Under the pieces are notes generated by a model that ran no database searches, was not told where the DNA came from, and saw nothing but the letters and a program-made list of their open reading frames with translations. A stretch of 64,000 bases of DNA, taken from Rhizobium sullae. GTDB lineage: Bacteria; Pseudomonadota; Alphaproteobacteria; Rhizobiales; Rhizobiaceae. This document shows positions 27,760-37,229 of the stretch, one piece after another. The DNA lies in contig NZ_CP104144.1 of assembly GCF_025200715.1 (NCBI RefSeq), positions 248,001 through 312,000 of the forward strand, written 5' to 3'. A program made the position numbers and the translations under genes. Numbering within the stretch: position 1 is the first letter of the stretch; the number at the start of each line of letters is the position of its first letter.

Positions 27760-29037
27760 ATGAAACATCTAGCGTCACTTGGAATTCTGGCATCGACCGT
27801 CCTTTTGGCCGCAACGCCGGTGCTTGCCGACACTGTATTCTTGTCCACGCAGCTTCGCCCGATCGCAGAAGCGACCGTGGTTCGCGAAGAGTTGCTCAAG
27901 GGCGTTCAGAACCCGGTCGACTACGTGGTCGAGGAGCCGCCGCAATTTGCCGTCCGCATGGAGGCCGAGCGCCAGGCCGGAGCGCACACGATCAGCCTGG
28001 TCGGCGCTTTGCATGGCGAACTGTCGCCGCTTGCCGACAAGGACGGACTTGAGCCGCTCGACGATGTCGCCAAGGCGCTCGCCTCGAAAGGCATGCCGCA
28101 GCCTCTGCTCGATCTCGGCAAGCTCGGCAAGTCCAGCCAGCAATATATCCCTTGGATGCAGGCGACCTATGTCATGGCCGCCAGGAAGGATGCCCTGCAA
28201 TACCTTCCCCAGGGCGCTGATGTGAACAAGCTCACCTACGATCAACTGATCGAATGGGGCAAGAAGATGCAGGAAGCAACCGGCCAGCCGCAGATCGGCT
28301 TTCCAGCCGGGCCAAAGGGACTGATGTCCCGCTTCTTCCAGGGCTACTTCTATCCGTCTTTCACGGGCGGCGTGGTGCGGCCGTTCCAAAATGCCGATGC
28401 TGCAGCCGGCTGGGAAAAGCTGAAGGAGCTCTGGGCGGTCGTCAATCCGAACTCCACCAATTACGACTTCATGCAGGAGCCGCTGCTTGCCGGCGAAGTC
28501 ATGGTCGCCTGGGATCACGTTGCCCGCCTCAAGGAGGCGATTTCCTCCGAGCCTGACCAGTATGTCGTCTTCCCGGCACCAGCTGGACCGAAAGGCCGTG
28601 GCTACATGCCGGTTGTCGCCGGTCTCGCCGTTCCGAAAGGCGCGCCCGACAAGGCTGGCGCATTCGCCGTCATCGAACACCTGACGACGCTCGACACCCA
28701 ATTGCTCACCGCGCAGAAGGTCGGCTTCTTCCCGACGCTCGATGCCAAGCTGCCCACCGACATCGATCCCGGCGTCGGCCTGCTGGCGGCTGCCGTCAAC
28801 GCGACCCAGAGCTCGCCGGACGCGCTGATCTCGCTGCTTCCGGTCGGCCTTGGCGACAAGGGCGGCGAGTTCAACAAGGTCTATATGGACAGCTTTCAGC
28901 GCATCATCCTGCAGAACGAAGCCGTCGGCGACGTCCTGAAGGCGCAAGGAGCAACGCTTGCGAAGCTGATGAGCGACACCAAAGCCCCGTGCTGGGCGCC
29001 GGACGCCAAGAGCGACGGAGCCTGCCCTGTCGAATGA
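27760..29037 (+). CDS. Sugar-type ABC solute-binding protein
   Basis: The protein has 425 residues with a Sec signal peptide (MKHLASLGILASTVLLAATP, cleavage after VLA). The mature part resembles family-1 sugar-binding proteins: FAVRMEAERQAG early, then GFPAGPKGLMSRFFQGY and the ligand-cleft aromatic residues. The very clear AGGAGGAG lies six bases before the ATG. A DTKAPCWAPD tail with two cysteines could form a disulfide. It should bind the glycoside handled by the hydrolase at the end of the operon. Confidence 0.92.
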   Translation: MKHLASLGILASTVLLAATPVLADTVFLSTQLRPIAEATVVREELLKGVQNPVDYVVEEPPQFAVRMEAERQAGAHTISLVGALHGELSPLADKDGLEPLDDVAKALASKGMPQPLLDLGKLGKSSQQYIPWMQATYVMAARKDALQYLPQGADVNKLTYDQLIEWGKKMQEATGQPQIGFPAGPKGLMSRFFQGYFYPSFTGGVVRPFQNADAAAGWEKLKELWAVVNPNSTNYDFMQEPLLAGEVMVAWDHVARLKEAISSEPDQYVVFPAPAGPKGRGYMPVVAGLAVPKGAPDKAGAFAVIEHLTTLDTQLLTAQKVGFFPTLDAKLPTDIDPGVGLLAAAVNATQSSPDALISLLPVGLGDKGGEFNKVYMDSFQRIILQNEAVGDVLKAQGATLAKLMSDTKAPCWAPDAKSDGACPVE

Positions 29038-29098
29038 GCCTCTGGCCCGGACGCCCTGTGTCCGGGCCTCTTCCTGCAAAGTCGCGAGGCGAAAGCCA

Positions 29099-29950
29099 AT
29101 GCCGAACAACCGCCCCTGGATCCCCTATCTGCTGATCTTGCCCTCGGTGGCGTTCCTGGCGCTGCTCTTCGTCGTGCCGCTCGTGCAGACGATCTGGCTT
29201 GCCGTCTCCGACAATGGCATGCCGTCGCCTGCCAATGTCCAGCGTATGATGGGCGACCTCAATTTCACGCGCTCGGTTCAAAACACGTTTCTTCTGACGC
29301 TTGCCGTTGTGCCGGTGCAGATCGTCATTGCGCTCGCCATGGGGACGATGGTCGCGAAAGTGGCGGCCGGTCGGGAAACGATCCTATGGATCTGGACCAT
29401 TCCGCTTGGCATTTCCGATCTTGCCGCCGGTCTCGTCTGGCTGTCGATCCTGCAAAACAGCGGCTATCTCAATTCGTTCCTCTACGGCCTCGGCATTATC
29501 GAACGGCAGGCGAGCTGGCTTTCCTACCAGACGCCTTTCGCACTTTTTCTCGGCATAGCCGCCGCAGAGATATGGCGGGGAACGGCGATTGTGATGGTCA
29601 TCATCGTTGCCGGCCTCAATCAGGTGCCGAAGGAATACCGGGAAGCGGCAGAGATCTTCGGCGCGGGTCCCTGGACGCGCTTTTACCGCATCACCCTGCC
29701 ACTCATCCGGCCCGCGCTGCAGTCAGCGCTCATCCTGCGTACCGTATTGGCCTTCGAGGTATTCGCCGTCGTCTATGCCCTTGGCGGCCGCAATTTTCCG
29801 GTGCTGGTTGGCGAGGCCTACAACTGGCAGAACCAGAACCAGAACTATGGCGTTGCCGCAGCTTACGCGGTTCTCATCATGCTGATCTCGCTTGCAGCCA
29901 CCATGTTCTATCTGAAGGCGATCAGGGTCGATCCGGAGCGTCTTCCATGA
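29099..29950 (+). CDS. Sugar-type ABC transporter permease (MalF-like)
   Basis: A 283-residue, six-segment inner-membrane protein. The cytoplasmic EAA loop reads EYREAAEIFGAGPWTRFYRI. It pairs with the next gene product as a CUT1 importer channel. The last codons overlap the ATG of the next permease (29947-29950). The gene lies 61 bp behind the binding-protein gene. Confidence 0.92.
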   Translation: MPNNRPWIPYLLILPSVAFLALLFVVPLVQTIWLAVSDNGMPSPANVQRMMGDLNFTRSVQNTFLLTLAVVPVQIVIALAMGTMVAKVAAGRETILWIWTIPLGISDLAAGLVWLSILQNSGYLNSFLYGLGIIERQASWLSYQTPFALFLGIAAAEIWRGTAIVMVIIVAGLNQVPKEYREAAEIFGAGPWTRFYRITLPLIRPALQSALILRTVLAFEVFAVVYALGGRNFPVLVGEAYNWQNQNQNYGVAAAYAVLIMLISLAATMFYLKAIRVDPERLP

Positions 29951-30780
29951 GCACGACGACCGGCACCGCAAGCTTCGTCTCGTCCCGCCGCATTCTGCTG
30001 TGGAGCGGGGTCGCCGTCCTCTGTGCCTGGGTTCTGGTGCCGATCTATCTGATCGCGCTCGGCGCCTTCGGCGGACGCAGCGCCGTCTACCTCTGGCCGA
30101 AGACCGGCCTGCCGACCGGCCTTTCCTTCGAGCCCTTCCTGCTTTTCCTGAGGACGGAAGGAGTTCTCGGCTCCTTCCTGAACTCTCTTGGAGCCGCGGC
30201 GATCACGGTTGCCCTTTCCCTGCTTCTCGGAGCGCCCGCAGGCTATGCGCTGGCACGCTATAATTTTCACGGCAAGGATTCCTTCCGGCTCATGGTTCTT
30301 TTGACCCGCGCCTTTCCTTTGGCAATCCTTGCGCTTCCGCTCACCGTTTCCTTCATCCGTCTCGGCCTCTACGACACGGTCACTGGCGTCGGTCTCGTCC
30401 ATACCGTCCTTGCCCTGCCTTTCGCGGTTCTTGTGACACAAGGCATCTTTCTCGGCGTTCCGAGAGAGCTCGAGGAAGCGGCATGGGTCTTCGGCTGCTC
30501 GCGTATCCAGGCGTTCTTCAAGATTGTCGCTCCCCTTGCCCTTCCGGGTATCGCAGCGACCGCCGTCTTTGCCTTCGTCATCTCCTGGAATGAGGTCTTT
30601 GCCGCTTCCGTGCTCACCGTCCGAAACCGGACGCTGACGGCTTACCTGCTGACCGTGTTGGCGGAAAGCCCGATGCATTACCGCTTTGCAGGCGGCCTCA
30701 TGCTCATCCTGCCATCCGTGGTCTTCATCTTCGCGGTCAGGCGCTACCTCTTCGCGATCTGGGGCATTTCATCCAAGTAA
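29947..30780 (+). CDS. Sugar-type ABC transporter permease (MalG-like)
   Basis: A 277-residue six-segment permease whose ATG overlaps the previous stop (ATGA). The EAA loop is ELEEAAWVFGCSRIQAFFKI. A larger frame open upstream is the out-of-frame shadow of the preceding gene. It is the second channel subunit of the importer. The ATPase gene follows 13 bp later. Confidence 0.92.
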   Translation: MSTTTGTASFVSSRRILLWSGVAVLCAWVLVPIYLIALGAFGGRSAVYLWPKTGLPTGLSFEPFLLFLRTEGVLGSFLNSLGAAAITVALSLLLGAPAGYALARYNFHGKDSFRLMVLLTRAFPLAILALPLTVSFIRLGLYDTVTGVGLVHTVLALPFAVLVTQGIFLGVPRELEEAAWVFGCSRIQAFFKIVAPLALPGIAATAVFAFVISWNEVFAASVLTVRNRTLTAYLLTVLAESPMHYRFAGGLMLILPSVVFIFAVRRYLFAIWGISSK

Positions 30781-30793
30781 CGGGAACAGTTTC

Positions 30794-31852
<1,059 letters not shown>

Positions 31853-31873
31853 CGAATATCTGGAGTAAATGGC

Positions 31874-33157
31874 ATGACGAAATACATCGATGAAGCCAAG
31901 GCGATTTTGGCGGCGAACGATCGTGGTGGCTACACCGTTCCGACCGACCGGCTTTATCCCTTTCAGTGGAACTGGGATTCGGCCTTCGTAGCCATGGGGT
32001 TTGCCGCCTACGACATCGATCGCGCCTATCGTGAGCTCGAACGCCTGGCCGAGGGACAATGGGCCGACGGCATGATCCCGCATATCGTATTTCATCAGCC
32101 GAGCGACAGCTATTTCCCAGGGCCTGACGTCTGGCGCACGGACCATGTCATCCCAACCTCCGGTATCACGCAGCCGCCGGTCTTCGCGATGGCTCTTCGC
32201 CAGATTTACGAAACGGCGGTCGCAACGGGCTCCGTCGCAGAGGAGAGAACCCTGGCGCTCTACGAAACTGCCCTGAAGTGGCACCGGTGGTGGTACCGTG
32301 CGCGTGATCCGGAAGGCACCGGTCTTGTCGCTCTATTGCATCCCTGGGAAAGCGGCAGCGACAACTCACCCGCCTGGGATATCGCGCTTGCCCGCGTGCC
32401 GACCGTCACACAAACCGTAGTCGTTCGAAAGGACACAGGCCATGTGGACCCAGCGATGCGCCCCCGCGACGAGGACTATAACCGATTCATCCACCTTCTT
32501 GACACCTATGCGGACTGCGGATGGGATCCGGCTAGGCAATGGCAAAGAGCCGAGTTCAAGATCGCGGATGTCCAGACCAGCGCGATCCTCCTCAAGGCCG
32601 GCGAAGACCTGCAATATCTTGCCGGCGTGCTCGGGCGCGGAGACGAAGGCGACGAGATCGCAGCGCTGAACGAGCGCACGCGGCAGGCCCTGAAGGCGCA
32701 GTGGCGTCCTCATTTTTCGCGTTTCGTCTCGCGCGATCTGCTTGCCAGCCAGGATGTCGTCGCAGCCACGCAGGCCGGCTTCATTCCTCTTCTTGCGCTC
32801 GATCTTGATGAGGCGACAGCCGAAGCTGCAGGGGCGGAAATGCGAAAATGGTGCAAGGGTATGCAAGTCGCCTTCCCGACGACCGAGCCCGGATCCGCAA
32901 GTTTTGAGGCCAAGCGCTATTGGCGCGGCCCCGCCTGGGCGATCATCAACTGGCTCCTGATCAAGGGATTACATCGTAACGGCCAGGCAGGATTTGCAGA
33001 AGAATTGCGCCGCTCGACGATCAGCGCGATCGAGAAGGAAGGCTTTGCCGAGTATTTCGACCCGAAAACCGGCGAAGGATGCGGTGGGCTCGGATTCTCC
33101 TGGACGGCAGCGGCTTACATCGCGCTTGAAAGGGCGGACAGTTCCGCAATTGTATAG
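31874..33157 (+). CDS. GH63-like glycoside hydrolase (mannosyl/glucosylglycerate hydrolase type)
   Basis: The 427-residue cytosolic protein has an (alpha/alpha)6-barrel signature: the LYPFQWNWDSAFVAMGF motif near the N-terminus, SGITQPPVFAMA, the LHPWESGSDNSPAWD block, and the C-terminal RYWRGPAWAIINWLL. These match the compact GH63 group that hydrolyses mannosylglycerate, glucosylglycerate and similar small glycosides, rather than the large eukaryotic glucosidase I. GGAG precedes the ATG. As the last gene of a sugar-type importer operon, it should cleave the imported glycoside. The exact substrate is not proven. Confidence 0.8.
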   Translation: MTKYIDEAKAILAANDRGGYTVPTDRLYPFQWNWDSAFVAMGFAAYDIDRAYRELERLAEGQWADGMIPHIVFHQPSDSYFPGPDVWRTDHVIPTSGITQPPVFAMALRQIYETAVATGSVAEERTLALYETALKWHRWWYRARDPEGTGLVALLHPWESGSDNSPAWDIALARVPTVTQTVVVRKDTGHVDPAMRPRDEDYNRFIHLLDTYADCGWDPARQWQRAEFKIADVQTSAILLKAGEDLQYLAGVLGRGDEGDEIAALNERTRQALKAQWRPHFSRFVSRDLLASQDVVAATQAGFIPLLALDLDEATAEAAGAEMRKWCKGMQVAFPTTEPGSASFEAKRYWRGPAWAIINWLLIKGLHRNGQAGFAEELRRSTISAIEKEGFAEYFDPKTGEGCGGLGFSWTAAAYIALERADSSAIV

Positions 33158-33234
33158 GAGCCACCACCACCAACTCCGAAATCCGGTGCCCGGTTGGAGG
33201 GGCTTAACGCGGCCGGGCGCTAATTGCTTCCAAG

Positions 33235-33399
33235 CTAGAGTTTAACGCGATTCTCCCCGAGTGCACGACTATGCCGCCCTATGCCACCGTTGTTGAGGGA
33301 GCGACGGGCCCGCCAGTCTGCGACGCCTATTCGATGACGTGCTGTGGTGCCGACGTCGCAGTTGAAGGGAACGCGGCTGTTCTTGCCAATTTTTGCCAT
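33235..33399 (-). CDS. Possible 54-residue ORF beside the IS right end
   Basis: An ATG at 33397-33399, with GGAGG nine bases upstream, opens a frame of 54 codons ending at 33235 (MAKIGKNSRVPFNCDVGTTA, then a basic tail). No family is recognised. The good ribosome-binding site lies directly next to the TnpB right end, where the guide segment of an omega-RNA would be. The frame may therefore be accidental. An interrupted host gene is another possibility. Confidence 0.25.
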   Translation of the reverse strand: MAKIGKNSRVPFNCDVGTTARHRIGVADWRARRSLNNGGIGRHSRALGENRVKL

Positions 33400-33427
33400 T
33401 GCTGGATCCTCCGTATGAGCACGTTAA

Positions 33428-33620
33428 CATCTTCCCCGCAGTGAAGGAGGGGATTTTCAGGGGCGGCTTTAGGCCGCCCTTTCGAGTCCTCGGCTCCCGC
33501 CGGAAGTCTCCGACGCCGCCGATGGCCGTGTTCCGGCCAGGAGTATGTTGACCGCCGCGTTGACGTCGGCGTGGTCTGCGTGTCCGCAGGAGAGGCAGAG
33601 GAACTTCGCTTGGTTTTCGC
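33428..33620 (-). ncRNA. Probable omega-RNA at the tnpB 3' end
   Basis: TnpB nucleases use an RNA made from the 3' end of their own gene and the element's right end. Here the tnpB stop codon lies inside a strong hairpin (GGGCGGC-TTTAG-GCCGCCC, 33461-33479). A second hairpin follows at 33433-33453, with the right end near GTTAAC (33421-33428). The guide segment would be the flanking bases just below 33428. The 5' boundary is a guess. RNA data would be decisive. Confidence 0.5.
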
Positions 33621-34662
33621 GGTTTGCCTTGTCCCTCGACCCACACTTTGAGCAGGTCACGGACGTGTATCTCGGATCGACCTTCACGACGGTTCCGCCG
33701 AGGAAGGCCAGCTTGTAAGTCAGCAACAGCTCGAAGCGGTACCACGCCGCCGCGAGGATCGAGCGATTGAGGCCAGCCTTCCGGGCGACGTTCTTGCCCG
33801 GCTCTTCGACGGTCCCTTTCGCCGAGGCGCTCATGTTCCTGATCTTCAGGTCCTCGAGGACGGCCGTCCCGAAGCGCTTCGCGATGCGCGTCGTCGTCAC
33901 GTGTTGCCAGTGCAGCCGTTGGCGCGCCGCCTTCGCCGCGATGCGCGCGGCGTGGCGTCTCGCCTTGGCCTGGCGCTTCGAACGGCTCTTGCGCCGTGCG
34001 GCTGTCCGCTGCCACTGCTTGTGGCGGTCGTCGAGGTTGGACGGCGGCATCGCGTGCATCTCGCCGGTGGAGAGCGCCAAGGTGTTGACGATGCCGCGGT
34101 CGATGCCGACGGGCGGATTGTCGTTTTCCGGCGTCTCGTGTTCGAACGCGCAGGAAAAGGCGATGTGCCATCCGTTGGCCGCGCGCACGACCGTGACGTT
34201 GCCGACCGCGCCCCGGATCGGGCGGGTGTAGCGGAACTTGACGGCGCCGATTTTCGGGAGCCGCACCCGCGCCCACTTCGCGTTCAGCACCTCGATGGCG
34301 CCGACGCGGCTCGACGGGAAGCGCAACGCGTCGTTGACGAACTTGCGCCGCGGCTTCGGGTAGCCCGCCCGTCCGGCAAAGAAATTCCGGAACGCCTGGT
34401 CGAGGTCACGCAGCGCCTGTTGCTGCGCGTCGATCGGGCATTGTGCCACCCACGGCACCTCGGCGCGGATCGCCGTCAGCTCGCGCGCCTGGGACGGGTA
34501 GGAGATGGTCTTTCCCTCGGCCTTCTTGAACTGCCGCCAGAAGGAGGATCGCTGCTCAAGGGCGATGTTGTAGACGAGGCGCACGACGCCGCAGCAGCGG
34601 GCGAAGAATTCCGCCGTCTGCTGGTCAGCGTAAATCCTGTACTTGTACGCGCGGTTCGGCAT
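33469..34662 (-). CDS. tnpB: TnpB, RNA-guided nuclease of IS605 family
   Basis: The 397-residue protein has the complete TnpB layout. The N-terminal helical/WED region starts PNRAYKYRIYADQQT. The RuvC catalytic residues are D188 (VGIDRGIVNTLAL), E270 (VLEDLKIRNMS) and D366 (HADVNAAVNIL). The zinc finger cysteines are C337/C340 and C356/C359. All are intact, so the nuclease may be functional. It cuts DNA next to a transposon-associated motif, guided by RNA from the element's right end, which preserves the element at the donor site. The ATG is at 34660-34662, divergent from the tnpA remnant by a few dozen bases. Confidence 0.93.
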   Translation of the reverse strand: MPNRAYKYRIYADQQTAEFFARCCGVVRLVYNIALEQRSSFWRQFKKAEGKTISYPSQARELTAIRAEVPWVAQCPIDAQQQALRDLDQAFRNFFAGRAGYPKPRRKFVNDALRFPSSRVGAIEVLNAKWARVRLPKIGAVKFRYTRPIRGAVGNVTVVRAANGWHIAFSCAFEHETPENDNPPVGIDRGIVNTLALSTGEMHAMPPSNLDDRHKQWQRTAARRKSRSKRQAKARRHAARIAAKAARQRLHWQHVTTTRIAKRFGTAVLEDLKIRNMSASAKGTVEEPGKNVARKAGLNRSILAAAWYRFELLLTYKLAFLGGTVVKVDPRYTSVTCSKCGSRDKANRENQAKFLCLSCGHADHADVNAAVNILLAGTRPSAASETSGGSRGLERAA

Positions 34663-34689
34663 GCGATGGTTGTATCAAACGGCCGGCGG

Positions 34690-34930
34690 CATTTGCAATA
34701 CGGAGTATCGCACGGGAAGACATCGTGTTTTGCGTTGCACGTTCATTTGGTCCAGCTGTCGAAGCTCGTCAACAGTCTCAAGGGCGTGTCGAGCCGCCTG
34801 CGGGAAGCGAGGCCGGACGTGGCGGGGCGCTCCTTCAAGGGCGTGTTGTGGTCGCCGTCATATTTCGCCGCGTCATGCGGCGGCGCGCCTTTGGACATTG
34901 TCCGGCAGTATGTCGAGACCCAAAGGTCGC
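34690..34930 (+). pseudogene. Degenerate IS200-type tnpA (Y1 transposase)
   Basis: An opening E-Y-R-T-G-R-H-R-V is followed, after a one-base frameshift, by ALHVHLV. The sequence then jumps to SKLVNSLKGVSSRLREARPD and GVLWSPSYFAASCGGAPLDI, ending IVRQYVETQ. These are the N- and C-terminal blocks of the IS200 tyrosine transposase. The middle, including the HUH histidine motif, is deleted. It cannot be active. The C-terminal frame stays open through the left end into the parE remnant, creating an in-frame fusion. Confidence 0.8.
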
Positions 34931-34975
34931 ACGCTTCCTCCCCGCCCTTGAAGGACGGCATTTCCGCGCGCGGTT

Positions 34976-35181
34976 CCGATGATCTGATCACCAGCCATCC
35001 GGTGGCCGGATCATTGCGGTCTGCATACGAGTTGGGACTACCTGACGTGCGGAGCGTTTCGATGAAGCGATATCCCTATCTCATCCTTAATCATGACCGG
35101 CCAGATCATGTCGACGTATGGCGTGTGCTTCATGCTAAACGCGACATTCAGCAGTGGATGCAGTGGCCGGACAACCATTGA
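34976..35181 (+). pseudogene. ParE/RelE toxin, C-terminal part truncated by the IS
   Basis: The last ~68 codons (AGSLRSAYELGLPDVRSVSM, then KRYPYLILNHDRPDHVDVWR, and VLHAKRDIQQWMQ) match the C-terminal two thirds of ParE-type toxins, including the conserved V-L-H-x-x-R-D-I end. The N-terminus and the antitoxin gene are missing; the IS left end takes their place. No parE start was found on the other side of the IS, so a deletion accompanied the insertion. Confidence 0.7.
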
Positions 35182-35301
35182 ATTCGAACGGTTCCGCAGC
35201 TATGGGACCTTGAAAATTTGCGAAAGATCGGCCGTCGCCGTCTTTGTTTGATCATCGTTGGCTTAGGACCTGCTTTCTTTATCCCGACGGTAGTCGTGCC
35301 A

Positions 35302-36504
35302 TCAAACAGCTCGAAGTCTGGTGTTGCAGTACATCAAAAGCCCAATTCCGCTGATTCCAAAGAGCGCTCCGATAATTGACGTCCCCGAATAGGTCGTGAT
35401 GAAACTGCCGATGGCGAAGACGAGCGCGCTCACGCCCGCGCTGAGAAAGATGTTGACGGATATCAAGGCGCTGCCAAGGCCTGGTCGCTCTGCAATGAGA
35501 TCCTGGAGGTAGGTGATGGGGATGCTGATCAGCGCTGCCGCACCAATGCCGCTGATGACCGTCAGGGCGTAAGCGTGCCAGCGCTCTGAAGCAAGGCCGA
35601 GCAGCAACAGGTAGGCGGCGTATATGATAGTGCCGGTTACCAGTGCTGTAACCTGACCCGTCTGCTTGAGAATCCGCGCCCATACGATGATGAAGACGAT
35701 CTCAAGGACAGCGACGACGCCGACGATAATGCCGACATCGGCCAATGTGCCGCGAGCGGCGTCGGTGACGATCAAGGGTAGGATCGCGTCGTTGATGTGG
35801 AGCGCGCTCGTGATGAGGGCCACGGCAATCACGCGCGCAAGGATTCTGGGCGAAATCACCTCGCCAAGCGCTGCGAGATGAGAAAGGTGATGTGTCGCCG
35901 CCTTGTCCGTACCCTTTTGGCGCGGCGGGAACCGACTGATCAGGCCGAAGCAGCAAATGCACGAGATGCAGGCGAAAAGATAAGCCGGCAGCATGCTAGC
36001 AGATTCGGAAAGCAAGACGCCTGTGACGCCTGGCACGAGCACCCAGGAAAGGGAAATCATTGACCGGATGCCGGAGTTGACTGTCGCGATGTCCGTGCCG
36101 GACATGCCCCTGGTCGCCGCCCGTGCGTTGGCAAACAAAAGCGAGTTCAAAGAACCGTAGACCGGCAGGAGCAGAAGGACGCTGAGAACGAAAATGCCCT
36201 GAGATGGAAAGATATAGATTGCCCCATATCCCGCGATTCCGAATGCGGCCGCGAGGAACATCATGGAACGATATTCGCCAAGTCGGTCGGCGAGATTGCC
36301 GAGCAGGATGCTGACGATGACGTTGACCGCAGCGGCGGCAAAAATGAGTGCCGAGTACAGGCCGTTCGAAAGGCCGAGCTCGCGGATAGCGACGACCGAC
36401 CGGTAAGGTCCCGTCGCGGCGCTTGCAAACCCGAAAGTGAAGATCGCAATCATGCTGACGCGGATAGCGGGACTGCGGAAGACATCGGGAAAGAGACGGT
36501 GCAT
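35302..36504 (-). CDS. MFS transporter (SetB/sugar-efflux-like)
   Basis: This is a 400-residue, twelve-segment major facilitator protein. Segment 1 reads VSMIAIFTFGFASAATGPYRS, and the loop 2-3 motif is GNLADRLGEYRS. The overall pattern, including a second-half ALHINDAILPLIV, resembles SetA/SetB-type sugar efflux transporters. It ends leftward about 120 bp from the parE remnant and starts just below the M81 remnant, on the same strand as the M81/GH20 operon, of which it may once have been a member. The substrate is unknown. Confidence 0.82.
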   Translation of the reverse strand: MHRLFPDVFRSPAIRVSMIAIFTFGFASAATGPYRSVVAIRELGLSNGLYSALIFAAAAVNVIVSILLGNLADRLGEYRSMMFLAAAFGIAGYGAIYIFPSQGIFVLSVLLLLPVYGSLNSLLFANARAATRGMSGTDIATVNSGIRSMISLSWVLVPGVTGVLLSESASMLPAYLFACISCICCFGLISRFPPRQKGTDKAATHHLSHLAALGEVISPRILARVIAVALITSALHINDAILPLIVTDAARGTLADVGIIVGVVAVLEIVFIIVWARILKQTGQVTALVTGTIIYAAYLLLLGLASERWHAYALTVISGIGAAALISIPITYLQDLIAERPGLGSALISVNIFLSAGVSALVFAIGSFITTYSGTSIIGALFGISGIGLLMYCNTRLRAV

Positions 36505-36560
36505 GGTGGTCCGGATAAAAAAGAGAGGCAGGCGGCGGATGTTAGCCTTTGTCCGGGGCC

Positions 36561-36650
36561 CGAAATGAAAGACAATCAGTCATGCCAGCGCGCTGAAAAG
36601 CACGCCTGCCGTTGTCGTCGAACTTGCGGCCGACCGGTCGCGTCCGGCGA
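36561..36650 (-). pseudogene. Degenerate second copy of the M81 peptidase gene 3' end
   Basis: These ~90 bases align with 37591-37687, the 3' end of the M81 gene and its trailer, with scattered substitutions and one 9-base gap. In the right frame they encode Q-R-Q-A-C-F-S-A-R-W-H-D-stop versus Q-P-Q-A-R-L-S-V-R-W-Q-D-stop in the intact gene. Together with 37591-37687 it forms an imperfect direct repeat that flanks the vapBC pair. It is either the scar of a cassette insertion or the relic of a second M81 gene. Confidence 0.7.
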
Positions 36651-36788
36651 ACAATGGCAAAATGAACCTTGATCTTCAAATCCGCGAAATTCTCGGCGAT
36701 AAAGGCGGGGTTTAGGATCAGACATTGCACATCAGCTCCTCCGACCAGTTCGTCTTGTACCGCGTTGGTCCTCGTCTGTTCGCATGAT

Positions 36789-37229
36789 TCAGTGTGCGCC
36801 GCTCTGGATGGTTGCCAGCGAGACGCACGACCTTGCCATCTCATTTGATGCGCGCTCGGTGATCACCCGCAGCAGCCGTTCATCTGCCGTCACGAACCTC
36901 GACCTCGTTTGGGCCGCTGCCGCCAAGTAGGCGCAATCATATGCCGGGTGCGAAAGTTCGATTGCAAGTCTCGTTGCCCGCTCCAGTAAGCCGGTCATCG
37001 AGAGGACCGCTATTCCGGAGCGTTCAAGCAACCGCGCTGCAAGGACTGCTTCATCATGCATAAGCTCACCGCGTTGTGTCTTCTTCCAGAGAATGTTGGC
37101 GCATTCCGGAATGAGAAGCTCCGGGGCAGCAAACCTGAACCGCGAGCGCAGATCGACGGCGGCGTGAGTGCCCTCTTCCTCCACGACCCATTTTATCGCG
37201 ATGCTGGCATCGATAATCAGCGTCTCCAT
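36789..37229 (-). CDS. VapC-type PIN-domain toxin
   Basis: The 146 residues form a PIN ribonuclease domain with the conserved acidic residues: D7 in LIIDASIAIKW, a glutamate in IPECANILW, and aspartates in YDCAYLAAA and VTADERLL. It cleaves RNA (often initiator tRNA) when its antitoxin is degraded. Its ATG shares a base with the antitoxin stop (TAATG), so the two are translationally coupled. The symbol vapC fits by family. Confidence 0.92.
   Translation of the reverse strand: METLIIDASIAIKWVVEEEGTHAAVDLRSRFRFAAPELLIPECANILWKKTQRGELMHDEAVLAARLLERSGIAVLSMTGLLERATRLAIELSHPAYDCAYLAAAAQTRSRFVTADERLLRVITERASNEMARSCVSLATIQSGAH

Larger units (their letters stand above)
33428..34970 (-). mobile_element. 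IS200/IS605-family element, divergent tnpA (broken) and tnpB
   Basis: The element contains a leftward intact tnpB and a rightward degenerate tnpA, divergent as in IS605. Similar imperfect palindromes lie at both ends in the same orientation: TCCCC...GGGGA at 33433-33453 (right, after tnpB) and CCGCCC-TTGAA-GGACGG at 34942-34958 (left, after tnpA). This is the pattern expected of the single-strand hairpins that TnpA recognises. The left end abuts a truncated parE gene. Exact boundaries are uncertain by about 15 bases. With tnpA dead, movement would need help in trans. Confidence 0.75.

Noticed and set aside
30686..30793. N-terminal extension of the sugar-type ATPase.
   Set aside because: It lies inside the preceding permease gene, is serine/cysteine-rich, and the family begins at the ATG at 30794.
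33188..33218. GCCCGG...CCGGGC hairpin after the GH63-like gene as a terminator.
   Set aside because: The stem is only 6 bp with a 19-base loop and there is no T-tract, so evidence is too weak.
33901..35181. A 426-codon plus-strand frame across the IS.
   Set aside because: Most of it is the antisense shadow of tnpB. Only its last part is meaningful: the tnpA C-terminus fused to the parE remnant.
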